Shown in pieces: positions 1 to 11,410 of a stretch of 64,000 nucleotides of DNA. Under the pieces are notes generated by a model. It worked only from the letters and a program-made list of their open reading frames with translations, did not search any database and was not told where the DNA came from. The translations under genes were made by a program, and so were the position numbers. The stretch is from assembly GCA_030247855.1 (NCBI GenBank), contig JAPDRN010000007.1:434001-498000 (forward strand). Reading direction: 5' to 3'. Every line of letters starts with the position of its first letter. Position 1 is the first letter of the stretch. This stretch comes from Knufia peltigerae (lineage: Eukaryota > Ascomycota > Eurotiomycetes > Chaetothyriales > Trichomeriaceae).

Positions 1-897
1 ACCTCCAAAGTACTTCGTCGGCTGGCTCTCGATCTTGAACTTTTGAGATCCCTCCGAAACGTCGCCAAAGAATTCCTTCACCCACTTTCCGAGCTCAGAG
101 TGACTGGCCCCGTTGGCGACCACGGCAATGTTGTTCTTGGCGTACGCGGCACCGCTGAATTCCCAGATGGTTTCGGCGTCGAGATACTTGGTGATGGGTG
201 TCGAGGAAGTAGCGTACAGTGGTTCTCCCAGGCCCCGGTGGAAAGCGACCCCGTAGGCTGAGTTCAGCGCAAGTGACGAGGGACTGGCAAGAAGGCCCTT
301 TTGCGCGAGTTTCATAACATGCAAAACCTCTTCCTCGAGCTCGTGAGCTATATATTGTCAGAAAAAAATTGTCCTCAATGCGGCCTCTTTGTCTACCCAC
401 TTGTATAGCGCGTCTTCGAGATGACCTCTCCCAAAAGCTCAGTGAAATACGGCAAATCGTCTCGGAGGAACTTGGTTCGGAGGACGAGGTTCTCGCGAGA
501 GTGGTAGGCCGATGTCTCACCGCCCAACAATTCTGTCTCCCGAGTAATCCGGAGGGCCGAGCGTTTCGAAGTAGACTGCAGCATTGTGGTCAGATCTTGT
601 TTGCTGCAGTTTCAGTCATTCGAAACCACCCACCTTGAAGGCAAATTTCTCGAGGGCATCGGTGAGGCCAGGGAGCGGCTGGTATCGAGTGCCAGCTTTG
701 GCGACGACGGTCAGTGTCGTTGTCGGTCCTGGCAGGTCTCTGCTGGCGTATTTGACTCCATTGGCTTCGCCAGTTTCATACCCAAAGCTTCCGGAAGCTG
801 CTGCGGCCAGACCTCTTCGTTGTTGCAAAACGGGGACGGGAAACTGACGACGGCTAGCTCGCAAGGCCCTTGAGCCTAGCGAAGCCGGGGAAGCCAT
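1..897 (-). CDS. QCR2: Ubiquinol-cytochrome c reductase core subunit 2 (QCR2), partial
   Basis: Core subunit 2 of mitochondrial respiratory complex III, an M16 peptidase-like protein of the inner-membrane complex. Visible exons are 897-634, 575-401 and 347-1; the 3' end lies beyond the window edge, so about 262 residues are seen of roughly 450 usual for the family. The N-terminus is an Arg/Ala-rich mitochondrial presequence. It is followed by the family-typical block with YETGEANGVKYASRDLPGPT and AKAGTRYQPLPGLTDALEKF, then KRSALRITRETELLGG and AYHSRENLVL in exon 2. Both introns have GTGGGT donors and CAG or TAG acceptors, and splicing restores the family alignment (FAFK-STSKRSALR; TRYTTHELEEEV). 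The ATG at 897 was chosen because it opens the presequence; the frame continues upstream only as leader. The gene is divergent from RPC82. Confidence 0.93.
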
Positions 898-1000
898 TGT
901 GTAGCAGGATGAATAGAAGTGATTGATGTCGAAAAGGTGCAATTCACCAGGAGCTTCAATAATGCATGAATGAGAACGAGCTTGAATCTGCTGGCCACTG

Positions 1001-1005
1001 ATTGG
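1001..1005 (-). promoter_or_regulatory. CCAAT box upstream of QCR2
   Basis: The minus strand reads CCAATCA here, 104 bp upstream of the QCR2 start codon. It matches the fungal HAP/CBC complex consensus CCAAT followed by C/G and A. HAP complexes are known to drive respiratory-chain genes, so the placement is sensible, but binding is inferred from sequence only. Confidence 0.5.
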
Positions 1006-1249
1006 CTGCAGCTGCCAAGACCAAAAGACCCGCTGCGACTCCATTCTCAAACTTCTTGCAGCATCTTGTCACTTTTCTACACAGAACTCTTTCTTTCTCG
1101 TCAACAACTCGACCGAAGCCATGGTTTCGTGGCTGTAGATTGATCAGACGAAGTCGTACTGTCTGTCAAAGTCCACAGCATGCTATGATTCACCTTGACC
1201 TGCGGAATCTGGACTTCCCGCGCATAACCACGACACCGTGCTTCATCGC

Positions 1250-1255
1250 CACGTG
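1250..1255 (+). promoter_or_regulatory. CACGTG E-box next to the RPC82 start
   Basis: CACGTGAC begins 26 bp before the proposed RPC82 ATG. It is a bHLH (CBF1-type) core. The same CACGTG core recurs at 17397, 20282, 24882, 24898 and 42073, mostly in the upstream regions of genes. The rest of the 898-1275 spacer shows only leader-like sequence shared by the two divergent genes. Confidence 0.4.
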
Positions 1256-1275
1256 ACACTGCTGGCAGAACGGCC

Positions 1276-3108
1276 ATGGAGGTAGCAATCGACTTGGGGT
1301 CTTTTCATGCTCTACAAGACTAAATCATTCTGCAGGAATTTTCCAGGCTGTGCTGCCTTATCGTCGAAGATGTCTATGGCGACTTCCTTGCTGTTAGGAT
1401 CCTGAACTCGACAACTGGCGCTATTAGCTAACTGTTTGCACAGCAAATCTTCCAGCAACTCATTCAACTTGGACGTCTTTCGTCAACCCAAGTGGCCCAG
1501 AAATGTCGACTGCCATTGCGCCAAGTCAAGACAGGACTGGCAACCCTGATTCAGCTTCGTCTTGTATATCATCATACCAGCCCAGATGGTCTTTCGACGT
1601 ATCAAGCCAACACAAACAATGCATACAATCTTATGCGCACAGGAAAGTTGGCCGCGATTGCCCAGCGTCACTTTGGCACATCCGCCGCTATTGTTGTAGA
1701 GCATCTCTCAACTCTTGGATTCGCCACGGCAGAAGAGCTCGAGGACACTATCTGCGCCGACAAAGACTTCAAGACATTCGAAGACCATGGGCCACAGACG
1801 AACGGAAGCTCGGGTAACCAAAGAACACATGATCTTGATTCCACTCGCAGCCGTTTTAGAAAGGTGCTCAGATCCTTGATCGACGAAAAATACATTGTCG
1901 GTGTTCGTGACGCTCATTTTCAATCACTTTTTGATGCTCGTCGAGAACTTGAGCGTCATCTTGAAAGCAGAGGCTTGCTTCCGTCCAGTAAAACAAAGAA
2001 ATCTCAACCAGTCGTTGATGACAAGATCAATGTCGACCTGGAGCAACTCCTCGACCCTGCCATATCCGCATCGACCATTCTCCACGAGCTTCAGTCAAGT
2101 CGGCAACAGGGGGTATGTGTATTCCTGTGATTTACTTTTCTGTACTAACGGCATCAGGCCAAAACTCTGCTCTGTGTTGACTACTCGAATGTTGTCTCTT
2201 CGGTTCGCAATGAGAGAATAGCTTCGACAGCAGGAAGAATCTTCGGCAAAACCCCTTCCCACATCGCGAAAGCAGCTTGTGCACAGGTCGAGCTCAGCTC
2301 AAGCCCGTTCAAGGTGCGACCAGTCGATGATAGAAACGACGCCATACAGCGCCTAGATGTCTCCTTGATTGACGTTCATCTATCGGGATTGTCGAACGGC
2401 TCCGCCGACCTAGAAACCGAACAGGGCTCCTCCTACAACAGCCACCTTGTGAACGGTCACCATCATTCTAGACCTAATGGCACCAGACATGACCCATTCA
2501 TCGACCAACAGTTAGGAATCCTTGCGGAAGGTCCATTTCCTTTTATCACACAAGACGTCGGTGGCTCTTGGCTGGTAAATAAGAAGGAGCTTGGTGATCT
2601 TCTGCGCGAAGAAGAGTTGATGCGCTTGATGGGCGAAAGAGTAGATCCACCGGCCCTGAGGATTGTCCGCATGCTCCATGATAAGGGTAAGCTCGACGAA
2701 AAGACTCTCCAGGAACTTGGGTTGTTAGGCGCCAAAGACCTTCGACAATGTTTGTCACAGCTCCAAGTGATGGGATTCCTCGAATTGCAGGAAGTTCCAA
2801 GAGATCCACAGCGGCAACCAAACCGGACACTTTTTCTTTGGTTCTACGATGCTGAGCGTGTTCGGAAAGTCTTGTTGGGAAAAATATACAAGACCATGGC
2901 AAGACACTATCAACGTATGCATCTAGAACGAGAAAAACTTGCCTCTACCTTGAGCAAGGTTGAGCGTACCGATGTGGAAGGGAATGTACAAGATCTACTC
3001 CCAGAGGCAGAACTTGAGCTTCTGTATACATGGCAGCAGAAGGAAGCGTGGTTTATTACCGAGCTTAATCGTATGGACGACTCGGTCGCCATTCTACGGG
3101 ACCTCTAA
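1276..3108 (+). CDS. RPC82: DNA-directed RNA polymerase III subunit RPC3 (Rpc82)
   Basis: Subunit of the RPC82/34/31 subcomplex of RNA polymerase III, which acts in the nucleus in promoter opening for tRNA and 5S transcription. Proposed exons are 1276-1281, 1336-1392, 1444-2112 and 2158-3108, giving 560 aa. The N-terminal winged-helix region reads LCCLIVEDVYGDFLA joined to QIFQQLIQLGRLSSTQVAQK, then LRQVKTGLATLIQLRLVYHH. The C-terminal half (for example LRIVRMLHDKGKLDEKTLQE and LQVMGFLELQEVPRDPQRQP) is the RPC62/RPC82 winged-helix block. Intron 2 has a GCTAAC branch and CAG acceptor; intron 3 is only 45 bp. The first exon codes only Met-Glu and rests on a GTAGCA donor, CTAAA branch and CAG acceptor, so the extreme N-terminus is uncertain. 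The rest is secure. Confidence 0.88.
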
Positions 3109-3620
3109 TTGAAGAGGTCAAATTTCTTTGCGGCCTTGAACATCATTGCATATTAGCGGCATGGTAGCAAGCGTGGCATGACTGGGCATCTACGAAACGA
3201 TTGGGATCTTTTGTTTTTCTAAACGTTGCTTGCAGAGGTTGCACATGTACTTGCTCACTTTACAAGTCCTAATGGCCAAAACCAGTTGACTTTAACATTC
3301 TTCACATATGAATGAACTCATGTGGGCACGTTATAAGAAGCGACTACCTGAATTCTCTTTGCTAGCGAATATTTTAGACCCATTACCAGGGTTTCCTTCG
3401 ATGAGTGGACAGTACCTGAGTTGGTTCCAATATTTTGTACAGCCTTGTAATCCATAGACGAGGCTGTGTAAGCGATGCCGCTTTTAGATGTTGGAACGGC
3501 AAATCCTCGGCATCACGTCTTGGCGTCTTGAAAGCTTTCCCGACACTTGCAGCTTGAAGCTTTGCGCAGTGTCAATCAAGTCAGTATTTCCAGGATCTCA
3601 TACCACATTCTGTCGTCAAA
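3109..3620. other. Intergenic, RPC82 3' flank and ATP15 promoter
   Basis: No reading frame here has family signals. The stretch is AT-richer than the flanking genes and should hold the RPC82 3' UTR and the ATP15 5' region. Nothing else was seen. Confidence 0.5.
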
Positions 3621-3962
3621 ATGGCCTTCGCTTGGAAAGCAGCAGGTCTCACGTATGTCTTGCTCCGTGATCCAGGTCCGCAACGCAATTGCTGACCATG
3701 CCAGCTACAACCGATACCTCGCAGTCGCTGCCAGAGTCGTCCGAAGATCTCTGAAGGAAGGACCGAGATTACAAGCCGAGAGAAGAGGAGAGATGGACTT
3801 GAGATTTGCAAAATGGCAGGTCAGTTATACAATTTCACCACCCGTCACGAGGATGCATGACTGACGACAGGGGAACAGGGCGGGAAACAAGGAGACAACC
3901 ACAGCCTGGCTACTGCCAACGCTAGTGCCATGGCCGAACATGCAGCAAGCGAAGCCAAATAA
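3621..3962 (+). CDS. ATP15: Mitochondrial ATP synthase epsilon subunit
   Basis: Small central-stalk subunit of F1Fo ATP synthase, on the matrix side. Exons are 3621-3652, 3705-3819 and 3879-3962, giving 76 aa, close to the fungal norm of about 65-75. The protein starts MAFAWKAAGLTYNRYLAVAA, the conserved epsilon N-terminus that packs on gamma, followed by RVVRRSLKEGPRLQAERR and a basic then polar tail ending HAASEAK. The first intron splits Thr-12 with a GTATGT donor. For the second, the acceptor at 3878 (AACAG) was preferred to the CAG at 3870 because it restores the family-typical GGKQG stretch and a short tail. The gene is too small for length-based ORF calling. It lies between RPC82 and MAK10 on the same strand. 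Confidence 0.9.
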
Positions 3963-4378
3963 GTGAAATCATGATGCGTCATTAGAGGACTGCGATACAT
4001 GGGGGAGAGAGTTCAGGGACGAATCGATGCTACAAAGCCTGTACATAAACATAGGGAAAAAAGGACTTCGTTGCCAAACAATGGATTGCTAGCCCGGAAT
4101 GCTTCACCTGACATTTCGTGGAGTAACTGAATTTCGGACTTTGGATTATCGATCATTTCTCGTGTAGACGTATATCCTGCTGTAAGATGATTTCGTGGTG
4201 AATATTGTCGAGGGTGCGTTGTAAACGAAACGAGCCACTACGGCAGCAGATCAGACAATCTGGTGAACATGATCGTTCCCCGCGGCAGAAATACTCGTAC
4301 ATCTTCCCACGTCTTGAAATTTCTCCCAGACACAACGACAACAACAACCCTCCAAGGTGGCCAGGGACGGCAGAGGCC
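3963..4378. other. Intergenic, ATP15 3' flank and MAK10 5' leader
   Basis: An open frame in phase with MAK10 extends back to 4205, but it lacks conserved sequence and is treated as 5' leader. Nothing else was recognised. Confidence 0.4.
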
Positions 4379-6617
4379 ATGGTCCAACCTCAGGTCATCC
4401 ACCCGAATGTCCAAGTCAATGATATAACGAGGCAATTTCGCAGTGCTGTGTCAAGTTTGTCTAGTCTCACCCTCCCTAGAGTGCTTTCTAACGAGTCACG
4501 TATAGCACTCCTACCAGGCGCACTGGTTAAAGATGAGCACTTCACCCTGTTTGAGGCCGTCAGCGCCTTGGAGGTGAGAATCACGGGATGTTGCTCGGTG
4601 GTATTTTTCAACTCATGCAGCACATAGATTGGAGACCCGAAGATGGACAGCGGCTCAGTGGCCTTTGACCCAGATACTGAAGCCGAGTTCGACTTTGCAG
4701 CGACAAGTTCCCCCGAAGAAATCCTATGGCTGATGGACGAGCTGTCCTGTCGCGAGGTAGGCTATCGTCCGACGCCATTCCATTGCGACAGTGTGTCTCA
4801 TGTGCTTTGATGTAGGTCGCCTGGCACAAGGGCCATCCATTGTCTCAGACGCTCTTCACTTCGTTACATATCGAGCGCCTTTTATGGCCGGAACCGAAGC
4901 GACTTGCTGATGCCCGATTCTTCCGCGAACATTCACCGGCGATCCCTTCGTCTTCCTTGCTTGAAAACGTCTTCCGGCCGTTTTGCCTGGGAATGATCAA
5001 GGCCTGTGATCTTGTTCTCGAAATGGTCATGGGTTCACATTACTACGAGGTAAAATCTCTCTCCCAGCCTGATATCAACCCCAGGTATCTGGGCGTGCGC
5101 CACTGACAGAACAACCAGGAAGAGGACTTTGCAACCCAGATTTTCAATACACCACTGCTCCACATATTCCAAGTGGATGAAATTCTGAGCGAGTTGCAGA
5201 GAGCCAAGCTGTTTCTGACGCAAAGCGAACTGGGCAGCGACGTGAGAACGGCATTACTGGCACGAATAGAGGTTAGAGGCTCCTTTCTCGAACTTCTCCG
5301 GACCTCTTCGACCTGCGAGCGTCCAACTGCGGCTCTTATCAACCGATGCATCTCCCTTCTCGGTGAGATCGAGGCCACCACCGACCTCGGCCGGTGCGTT
5401 ACCGTTGAAGCTTTCACGCCCAAAACCCAGCGCAAACTCGCGAGTAGCGTCCCTCCCCGTCCTATGGTCGCCATTGCCCGCGCCGACGCCTTTCCCTTCT
5501 TCCGCCGCCTCATAAGTGACATATACACCGCATTCAATCTCCTCGACGTCTCATTCAGCGCCGATCTCCTCATCGCATACCACCACTTTATGGCCCAAGA
5601 GAACCAACCGGCCGTTTACGTCCGTTCCCTGGTCCAGTCGTTCCTGTACCTGGACAACTCCGTCCTGGGACACTCGACCCCCAAGGAATTCATCTTGCAA
5701 GACTTGCGCACGCTGGTCTTCCCCGTCCACCCTCTCCTCTGCAACTCCCCCAGCGAGATATTCACCGACCGACAATTCGACGCCGCCACCCAATTCGACA
5801 TCTTCATCGAACGCACCGCCGACTCGTTTCTGAACCTCTTTCGCGCCTTTTGTCTCAACCGGCCCCGAGTGCGTCGCACCATGTGCCACGCCGTGCTGGA
5901 GTGGGACCAAATCCAGCTCGAGGCCGAGGATCTCGATGGCCAGATCCAAAGCGCCTTTGACGAGCGACCCATCCCCTACACCGAGTCCGGCGACGACGAA
6001 CCAACCTTCTCCTACAGCCTCAGCAGCTGGGTGTACCACTACAAACTCATCCAGCTCCGCACCATCGTGCAGATGGGCTTCGAATTGTCCATCTACGCCC
6101 CTCACGAGTTCAAGCTCATGTACTGGTACTTGTCCTTTTTGTGCAGTACTCACATGCACCACCTGGAACGAATCAGTCACTTTGTGTCGTCGTCGTCGTC
6201 ATCCAAATCGTCACAGCACCAGCAACAACCACAACGCCAAGAGGCCGTCAAAAAGACCCTGAGCCGCCTCTACAGACTCTTCACTTGGCTCAAAGCCACA
6301 GACTCCCTCGCAAAGTCTCTCCACCGGGTCTTTGTCATCCTCGAGCGGCACAAGTTGCTCGTCAAACCCAGATTTCCTTACTCGTCGGACGAACTGAGGT
6401 ACGAAGTACGCATGCGGCCGTTTCGACAGCTGTCCATCCCGCAACCCATCGGTGAGGACGTGGCGCGACAAGCCTCCTCCCTCGACGGGCTCGGCGACCA
6501 GGAAGTTCTCGACCAGGCCGCGGCGATGAACCAAGTCTCCAGACGTGCTTGGGAAGAAGTTTTGAAGCAGTCTTGGCACTCGGAACCGTTGTTGCGTCCA
6601 TCGTCGTCGTCGTCATC

Positions 6618-6648
<31 letters not shown>

Positions 6649-6897
6649 GGCGCGCCACGGTCAGAAAATCTTTCGGAAGACGTGGTGGAACAGGAATGGA
6701 CCAAAGACGTCAAGAACGGTATGAAGTCGTGCATCGGCACCGGCATCGCCATCAGCACCTTGACCAAAGCCCTCGAGGGTGGCGGCACCGTCATTGACCC
6801 GGCGAGGATCAAGGTGGATTTCCCCGTCGTGGGCGAGCGCGAGAGGTGGCACGTCGCTTGGGTGGTTCCCAAGATTAGGTCGGTGGTTCCTTCTTGA
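4379..6897 (+). CDS. MAK10: NatC N-terminal acetyltransferase auxiliary subunit (Mak10/NAA35)
   Basis: Auxiliary, ribosome-anchoring subunit of the NatC N-alpha-acetyltransferase with NAA30 and NAA38, which acetylates nascent Met-hydrophobic N-termini in the cytosol. Exons are 4379-4573, 4628-4756, 4816-5049 and 5119-6897, giving 778 aa, normal for fungi. The hallmark Mak10 motif spans the first splice junction: FTLFEAVSALE joined to IGDPKMDSG (about residues 56-74). Later family blocks include SCREVAWHKGHPLSQTLFTS and the long helical region around FLYLDNSVLGHSTPKEFILQ. Two low-complexity insertions are present: Ser-rich sequence near residue 540 and a Ser then Gln homopolymer run near residues 680-697, encoded by TCG/TCA then CAA repeats. 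ATG 4379 was chosen as the first Met near conserved sequence; an in-phase frame runs further upstream. Confidence 0.92.
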
Positions 6898-7520
6898 ACA
6901 AAGTGGATGACCCAACGATGCCTGAGAATGACCAAGTCGATATATATATATATACAGACAGTACTTTTGGTACATGGTAAACACATACTTTCCTCAAAGA
7001 CACTCTCTGTCCCGGTACAGTAAGGATCCGGCCAGACAGGTCATGTACACCATGTTTTGATGTCCTACGTCAAGTACCTACTGTTTACCCAAGATACACA
7101 TGGTTCATTTTCAAGAGAAACCACAAAAGTCGCCAGGCCTTTTTCATTCAAGACTCTTCATTGACTTGTAAAACTATCCTGATTAACTACGTAGTTGGCT
7201 GAGCAAGTAGTTAGGTGCGTAGGTATGTTTGGCGCAATAGGTCTACCCATGTAGGATATACAAGGCGACTGAATTGATAGTCCGCAAACAGAATAAATCG
7301 AGCCATCCGTCTGTCGCCTTTGCCAATTCTGTCTGCGCACACACACCTCCACACATTGCACTCGGTACCCACGGAACAAACCCCTGGCAGGATAAATTCA
7401 TCATCATGACCATGGCCATGTAACCACGACCACGACATACGTTCGGATACGCACCTCTCCCCGTGTGCGTGTGTGTTCCAATTACTTGATGTTCTTACTC
7501 CCGCATAGACAGACGTATCT
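6898..7520. other. Intergenic between convergent MAK10 and VID28-like genes
   Basis: Convergent 3' flanks. There is a short TA dinucleotide run at about 6940-6954 and no supported coding sequence. Confidence 0.5.
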
Positions 7521-10468
7521 TCATGTCACCAGCAACTTGCTCATCAAGTGCATCGCGGTCTTTGCTCTTTCTCTGACATTGATGTCCGGGTCACCCTCCA
7601 ACTTCCTCACATGTGTCACGTAGCCGTACCGTTGCAACTCCTGCGCACGTTGTTTGCACGCCGCACGTTCACTCACGTCGTCCTCGTACGTCAGGTTGAT
7701 GGCGATCCAGCAGACTTGGGCACGGACTTCGCGATCCTCGTGGCCCGAAAAGGAGAGGACCTGCTTCATCAAGGCCTGTTGGCCGGTGATGAGGTTGCGC
7801 CATTTGGGCTCGCACGCGCAAATGTGAGCGAGAATATACAGCACCTTGACGACAATCGTCGTCGGTGCAGGCGTGGAAACATTTTCCTTGCGTGTTGGCC
7901 CGGCGAGCGTGCGCGGGCGAAGTCGATCCAGCATGATGCGGAAGAACTCATCCTGACCCATCTCATCGAAGATGTACTTGACGAGCTCAGAGGCATTTTC
8001 GCCGCAGAACAAGTTACGTAGAAGATCGAGGAGTTGAGCCTGGATCTCCGTGTCATCTTCTGGAGTATGTCTCATATTGAACCCGTGTTGATCGAGACCT
8101 GCATCGCCAACCAAGCTTGTAGGTGGCAGTCGGCTGCTGTCACCGGATCCTTCGCTCATTACTATGTCGTCGGGTTTGTCGGCGGCAGAAAACGTCCGTT
8201 GGGAGCCGGGGAGAGGGGGATAATCTCGCTCAACCAAGCCAATCACTTCACCCTCGGGAATGTCGCCAGGGTTGGTCTTGATCAAGAGTTTGATCCAGCT
8301 CGGACCGAGTTCATCGACCACATCTTGCTTCAGCTTCCTGCTCGAGTTGCATACCAGTTGTTTCAGTGTCCATAGTGACTCAAAACGAAGTCGTGCATTG
8401 GCCGAATGTGCTTGTTCACATAGCTTTTTCACCACACTCGGCTCAAGCACGCTTTCTTTGGCCGGACTGAAGTCGATTGCCAAGTTGGCGAGTACCTGGG
8501 TGGCAGCTATTATTACTTCGGGGTTTGTCGAGCTCATGAGCTTGATGATTGGTTTTGTGACTTCAGCTTCAATGATCTTTGTCCTCAAGGCTTGAACCGA
8601 GCGTGTCAGCACTCGTACGATACCACAAGCAGCCATAAGAACAGGCGCAGAGTTGCCATTGATCTCCATCTGTGGGTCGTCAATGTTTTCAATCTGGTAG
8701 AGTTCCAGAGACAGTAGAAGGTAGTTCAGCACCCCTTGGTTGCAAATTTCTTTACGATAGTCATCGTCGAAAGGTGCAATCGCGGCCAGTGCCTGTAGAC
8801 ACCCTTTACGATACTCCATTTCCCGCCTGATAGCCGGGCTTGGGGCATGGCCTCCGAGCTTAGTCGCAGATATCGAGACATCTGCATGAGATTCTTGGGC
8901 CTTGCGAGGTTGCCAAGGCTTTGGTTTTCGCCCGGATGTGTTCTCAAAAGTTGACTTGAGGCCTGTCGACAGAGTTGCGATAGCACCTCCTTCCACTGCC
9001 ACTCTTTGCATGTCAGGGTCGTCCATAATGAGTACTGCAAGGACGGCAGGTATTTCCTTTGCATAATGTAAGCCATTCCCTAGGTATACCCCGTTACCTT
9101 GCCGCACGGAGTCCGACTTGAGCACGTCGACCTCAAGCATTCGCGTAAGAATGGGCACTAGCAAGGAAGTAAATGACGTGCCCCGTTCCTTCTTCACGAA
9201 ATTTAGACTGTATAGATGGACAAGTAGCTTCGCTGCCAGCATGCGCCTCCTTCCTTTTGAAGCACGAACCATATATAAGAGCCAGGAAATCACCGAGCTC
9301 TCTTCGAGGTCATCTGTATCAGGCTGTTCCGCACTTGGTTGTTGAAGATTTGAGGTAGCTGGACGGAATGATGCTCGGCGCTTTGGGATAGCGATGCTGG
9401 ACCCCAGGGGCGGTAAGGGAGGAAAAGGTGAATTCGATTTTTCGAGCACAAGAGTCAAGGGTAACAGAGGATCAAATGGCCCTTGTGGGCATGAGCGAGG
9501 CACGGCTCCTCCAGAGAAATAGGCAGCTCCTGACGGAGCCCGTCGGATATCGAAGGGTGCAAAATTGTCCTTAATATCGGGAAATACGACTTTGATGGAA
9601 GGGTCGCTTAAAAACATTGCTGCACGTTCTGCGGACCGCTCGATCAAAAGGCAGATGGCCTCCAGGACGGGGGATAGGTGAGCAAAGGGCGGAGCGGGAT
9701 CTGGTAAAATTGAAAAGACGCTGTTGTCGCTGTCCAAAGCCTCTGAACCGGGCGGGACCAGGCCCTCTGCAACCACAAACGATGCCAGACGAGCAGCCAA
9801 TATTGTCAGCATACCAGTATCTACCAAAGCTCGTTTGTGTTGCTCCGATGTCACAGTTTTGGCGAGCACAGCGAGCATTGCATCGCATGCCTGCTGCGAG
9901 GAGAGAGTGTCTCCTGCAATTCCAACGATTCGCGTGGTGCACTGGATATATTGTTTCGAATATAACAAATCTGCCAGCCTTCCATCCTGCACCCATTGAC
10001 CAGGGCTAGAAGGTGGCATGTTTTCGGCGACAGCGTTGAGACATCTTAGGATCGTGAGGATGGTCTTGGAACTCCGAGGCTGAAGGAGGCACTTGAGAAG
10101 ACTTTGCAAGATATCTGTCTCGAGGATGGGCTGGACAAAGGAAGGGCCTTCTATATAATTTCATTAGTGACTGGGAATGCCATTTGTGATATTTCTTTAC
10201 CGTGAGCAATGACACACAGCACTTGCGCAGCATGCGTAAAGATCAAGTCGTTGTCATCAGTAGGCGGAGTAACGATGAAATCAGCCAAAGCTTTGTCCAG
10301 CAGATGAAGGAGACCGTGGTGAACGTAGTCGATCTTGCGGGAGAGATGGCCACTGACTTCATACTTGATCCTCTTCAACACCTGCGACACGGATGCAGTA
10401 TCGGTGGCAGTACGCAGGTCGCCGAGAGTCTGCAACAGGGTCGTTGCACCCTGCGAAGAGAAGGCCAT
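7521..10468 (-). CDS. Armadillo-repeat protein, VID28/GID5 (ARMC8) type
   Basis: Probable ARM-repeat substrate-receptor scaffold of the GID/CTLH ubiquitin ligase, known in yeast as Vid28/Gid5 and in animals as ARMC8, which targets gluconeogenic enzymes for degradation. Exons are 10468-10201 and 10150-7521, giving 965 aa against about 920 in yeast. The intron has a GTAAAG donor and TATAG acceptor and splits a Glu codon. The protein is helical throughout with degenerate ARM repeats, clearest in the C-terminal half around VIIAATQVLANLAIDFSPAK, LRFESLWTLKQLVC and REVRAQVCWIAINLTYEDD. It ends with the family-like segment DINVRERAKTAMHLMSKLL. A polar insertion around residues 330-390 is probably disordered. 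The alternative is a generic ARM-repeat protein; the length and C-terminal pattern favour GID5. Divergent from the PHO80-like gene. Confidence 0.75.
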
Positions 10469-11410
10469 GCGGAGGCTGCAAAGAGCAGATTCATGCGGCG
10501 ATGATGGCTCCGTGCATAGTGCGTTCGGAGTACAGAGTAGAGTACGAAGTATATGGACGAATAAGTGCGCTACGAGTATAAAAAAATGATGGTCCGCAGC
10601 CTGGGGTTTTCGAGTATAGACGAAGTACGTAAGCAGAGGGAGAAAATGGAAGGGTGAGCGACAAGTTGTTGGTGTGTAAATAAGGCTGTGTAAGGCTGAT
10701 GAGGCTGCAGCTGCAAGGATTTTCCGGGGCTACAGATCCCCTGTAAATTAGGTAGCGAGAGCCCCCAGAGCGCCTCCCATGGAGCCCCCGGGTTGCCCAC
10801 CCCAAAAGGTCACCTAATGTTGGGTAAATCATGCCTGAAGCACCAGGCTCAACAGGGAATGCGGCTCCATCACCATCGTGTACCCTTTGTATCTAGGGAA
10901 TCTTTGTGAAAAAGTCTGTGCACAGGTGCCCTACCTAGGTAGATATCCAGGTACGGAATCGTAGGCAAGCAGGGAATACATACTGTAATTGGGTCATTGC
11001 GGTGCAGGGCCGAGATTCCCTTGGAAATATGCAGCCCATAGGCGAATCTCTGCCGCGCATTTGAGCACGCGGCTCGGTCTGTGTGCCGATCGATATTTCA
11101 CCTCATCTGCTTCTTCATTCTCCCGCCTGGTGCATTTTTGACACTCAAACTGACAAGCACAAACTACAAACTACAAGTAGAACAACCTTTTCGGCGACGA
11201 TATTTCTATTCGCAGCATCGCATCCATTACGTCTTCCTCGTTCGAATTCTTCCTCCGGATCCCTCTTCCGGGGTGCGCATTGGCTGTACCGCTGCGTGCG
11301 ATGAAGGCCACTGCTCCGTATTTCCCTGGCTCGCGCTTCACAACACCTTGACTTGATATGCTCACTTACCTTCGCCTTTCTGGCCCGCAGCTTCACCCTC
11401 GACATAAACC
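10469..11410. other. Divergent promoter of VID28-like and PHO80-like genes
   Basis: About 940 bp with pyrimidine-rich tracts leading toward 11410. One TACCTAGGTA palindrome lies at 10932-10941. No coding sequence is supported. Confidence 0.5.

Noticed and set aside
1002..1256. 84-codon plus-strand frame upstream of RPC82
   Set aside because: It ends before the RPC82 start, has no conserved content and lies in the divergent QCR2/RPC82 promoter.
5551..6180. 209-codon frame antisense to MAK10
   Set aside because: MAK10 conservation on the plus strand is unambiguous across this stretch.
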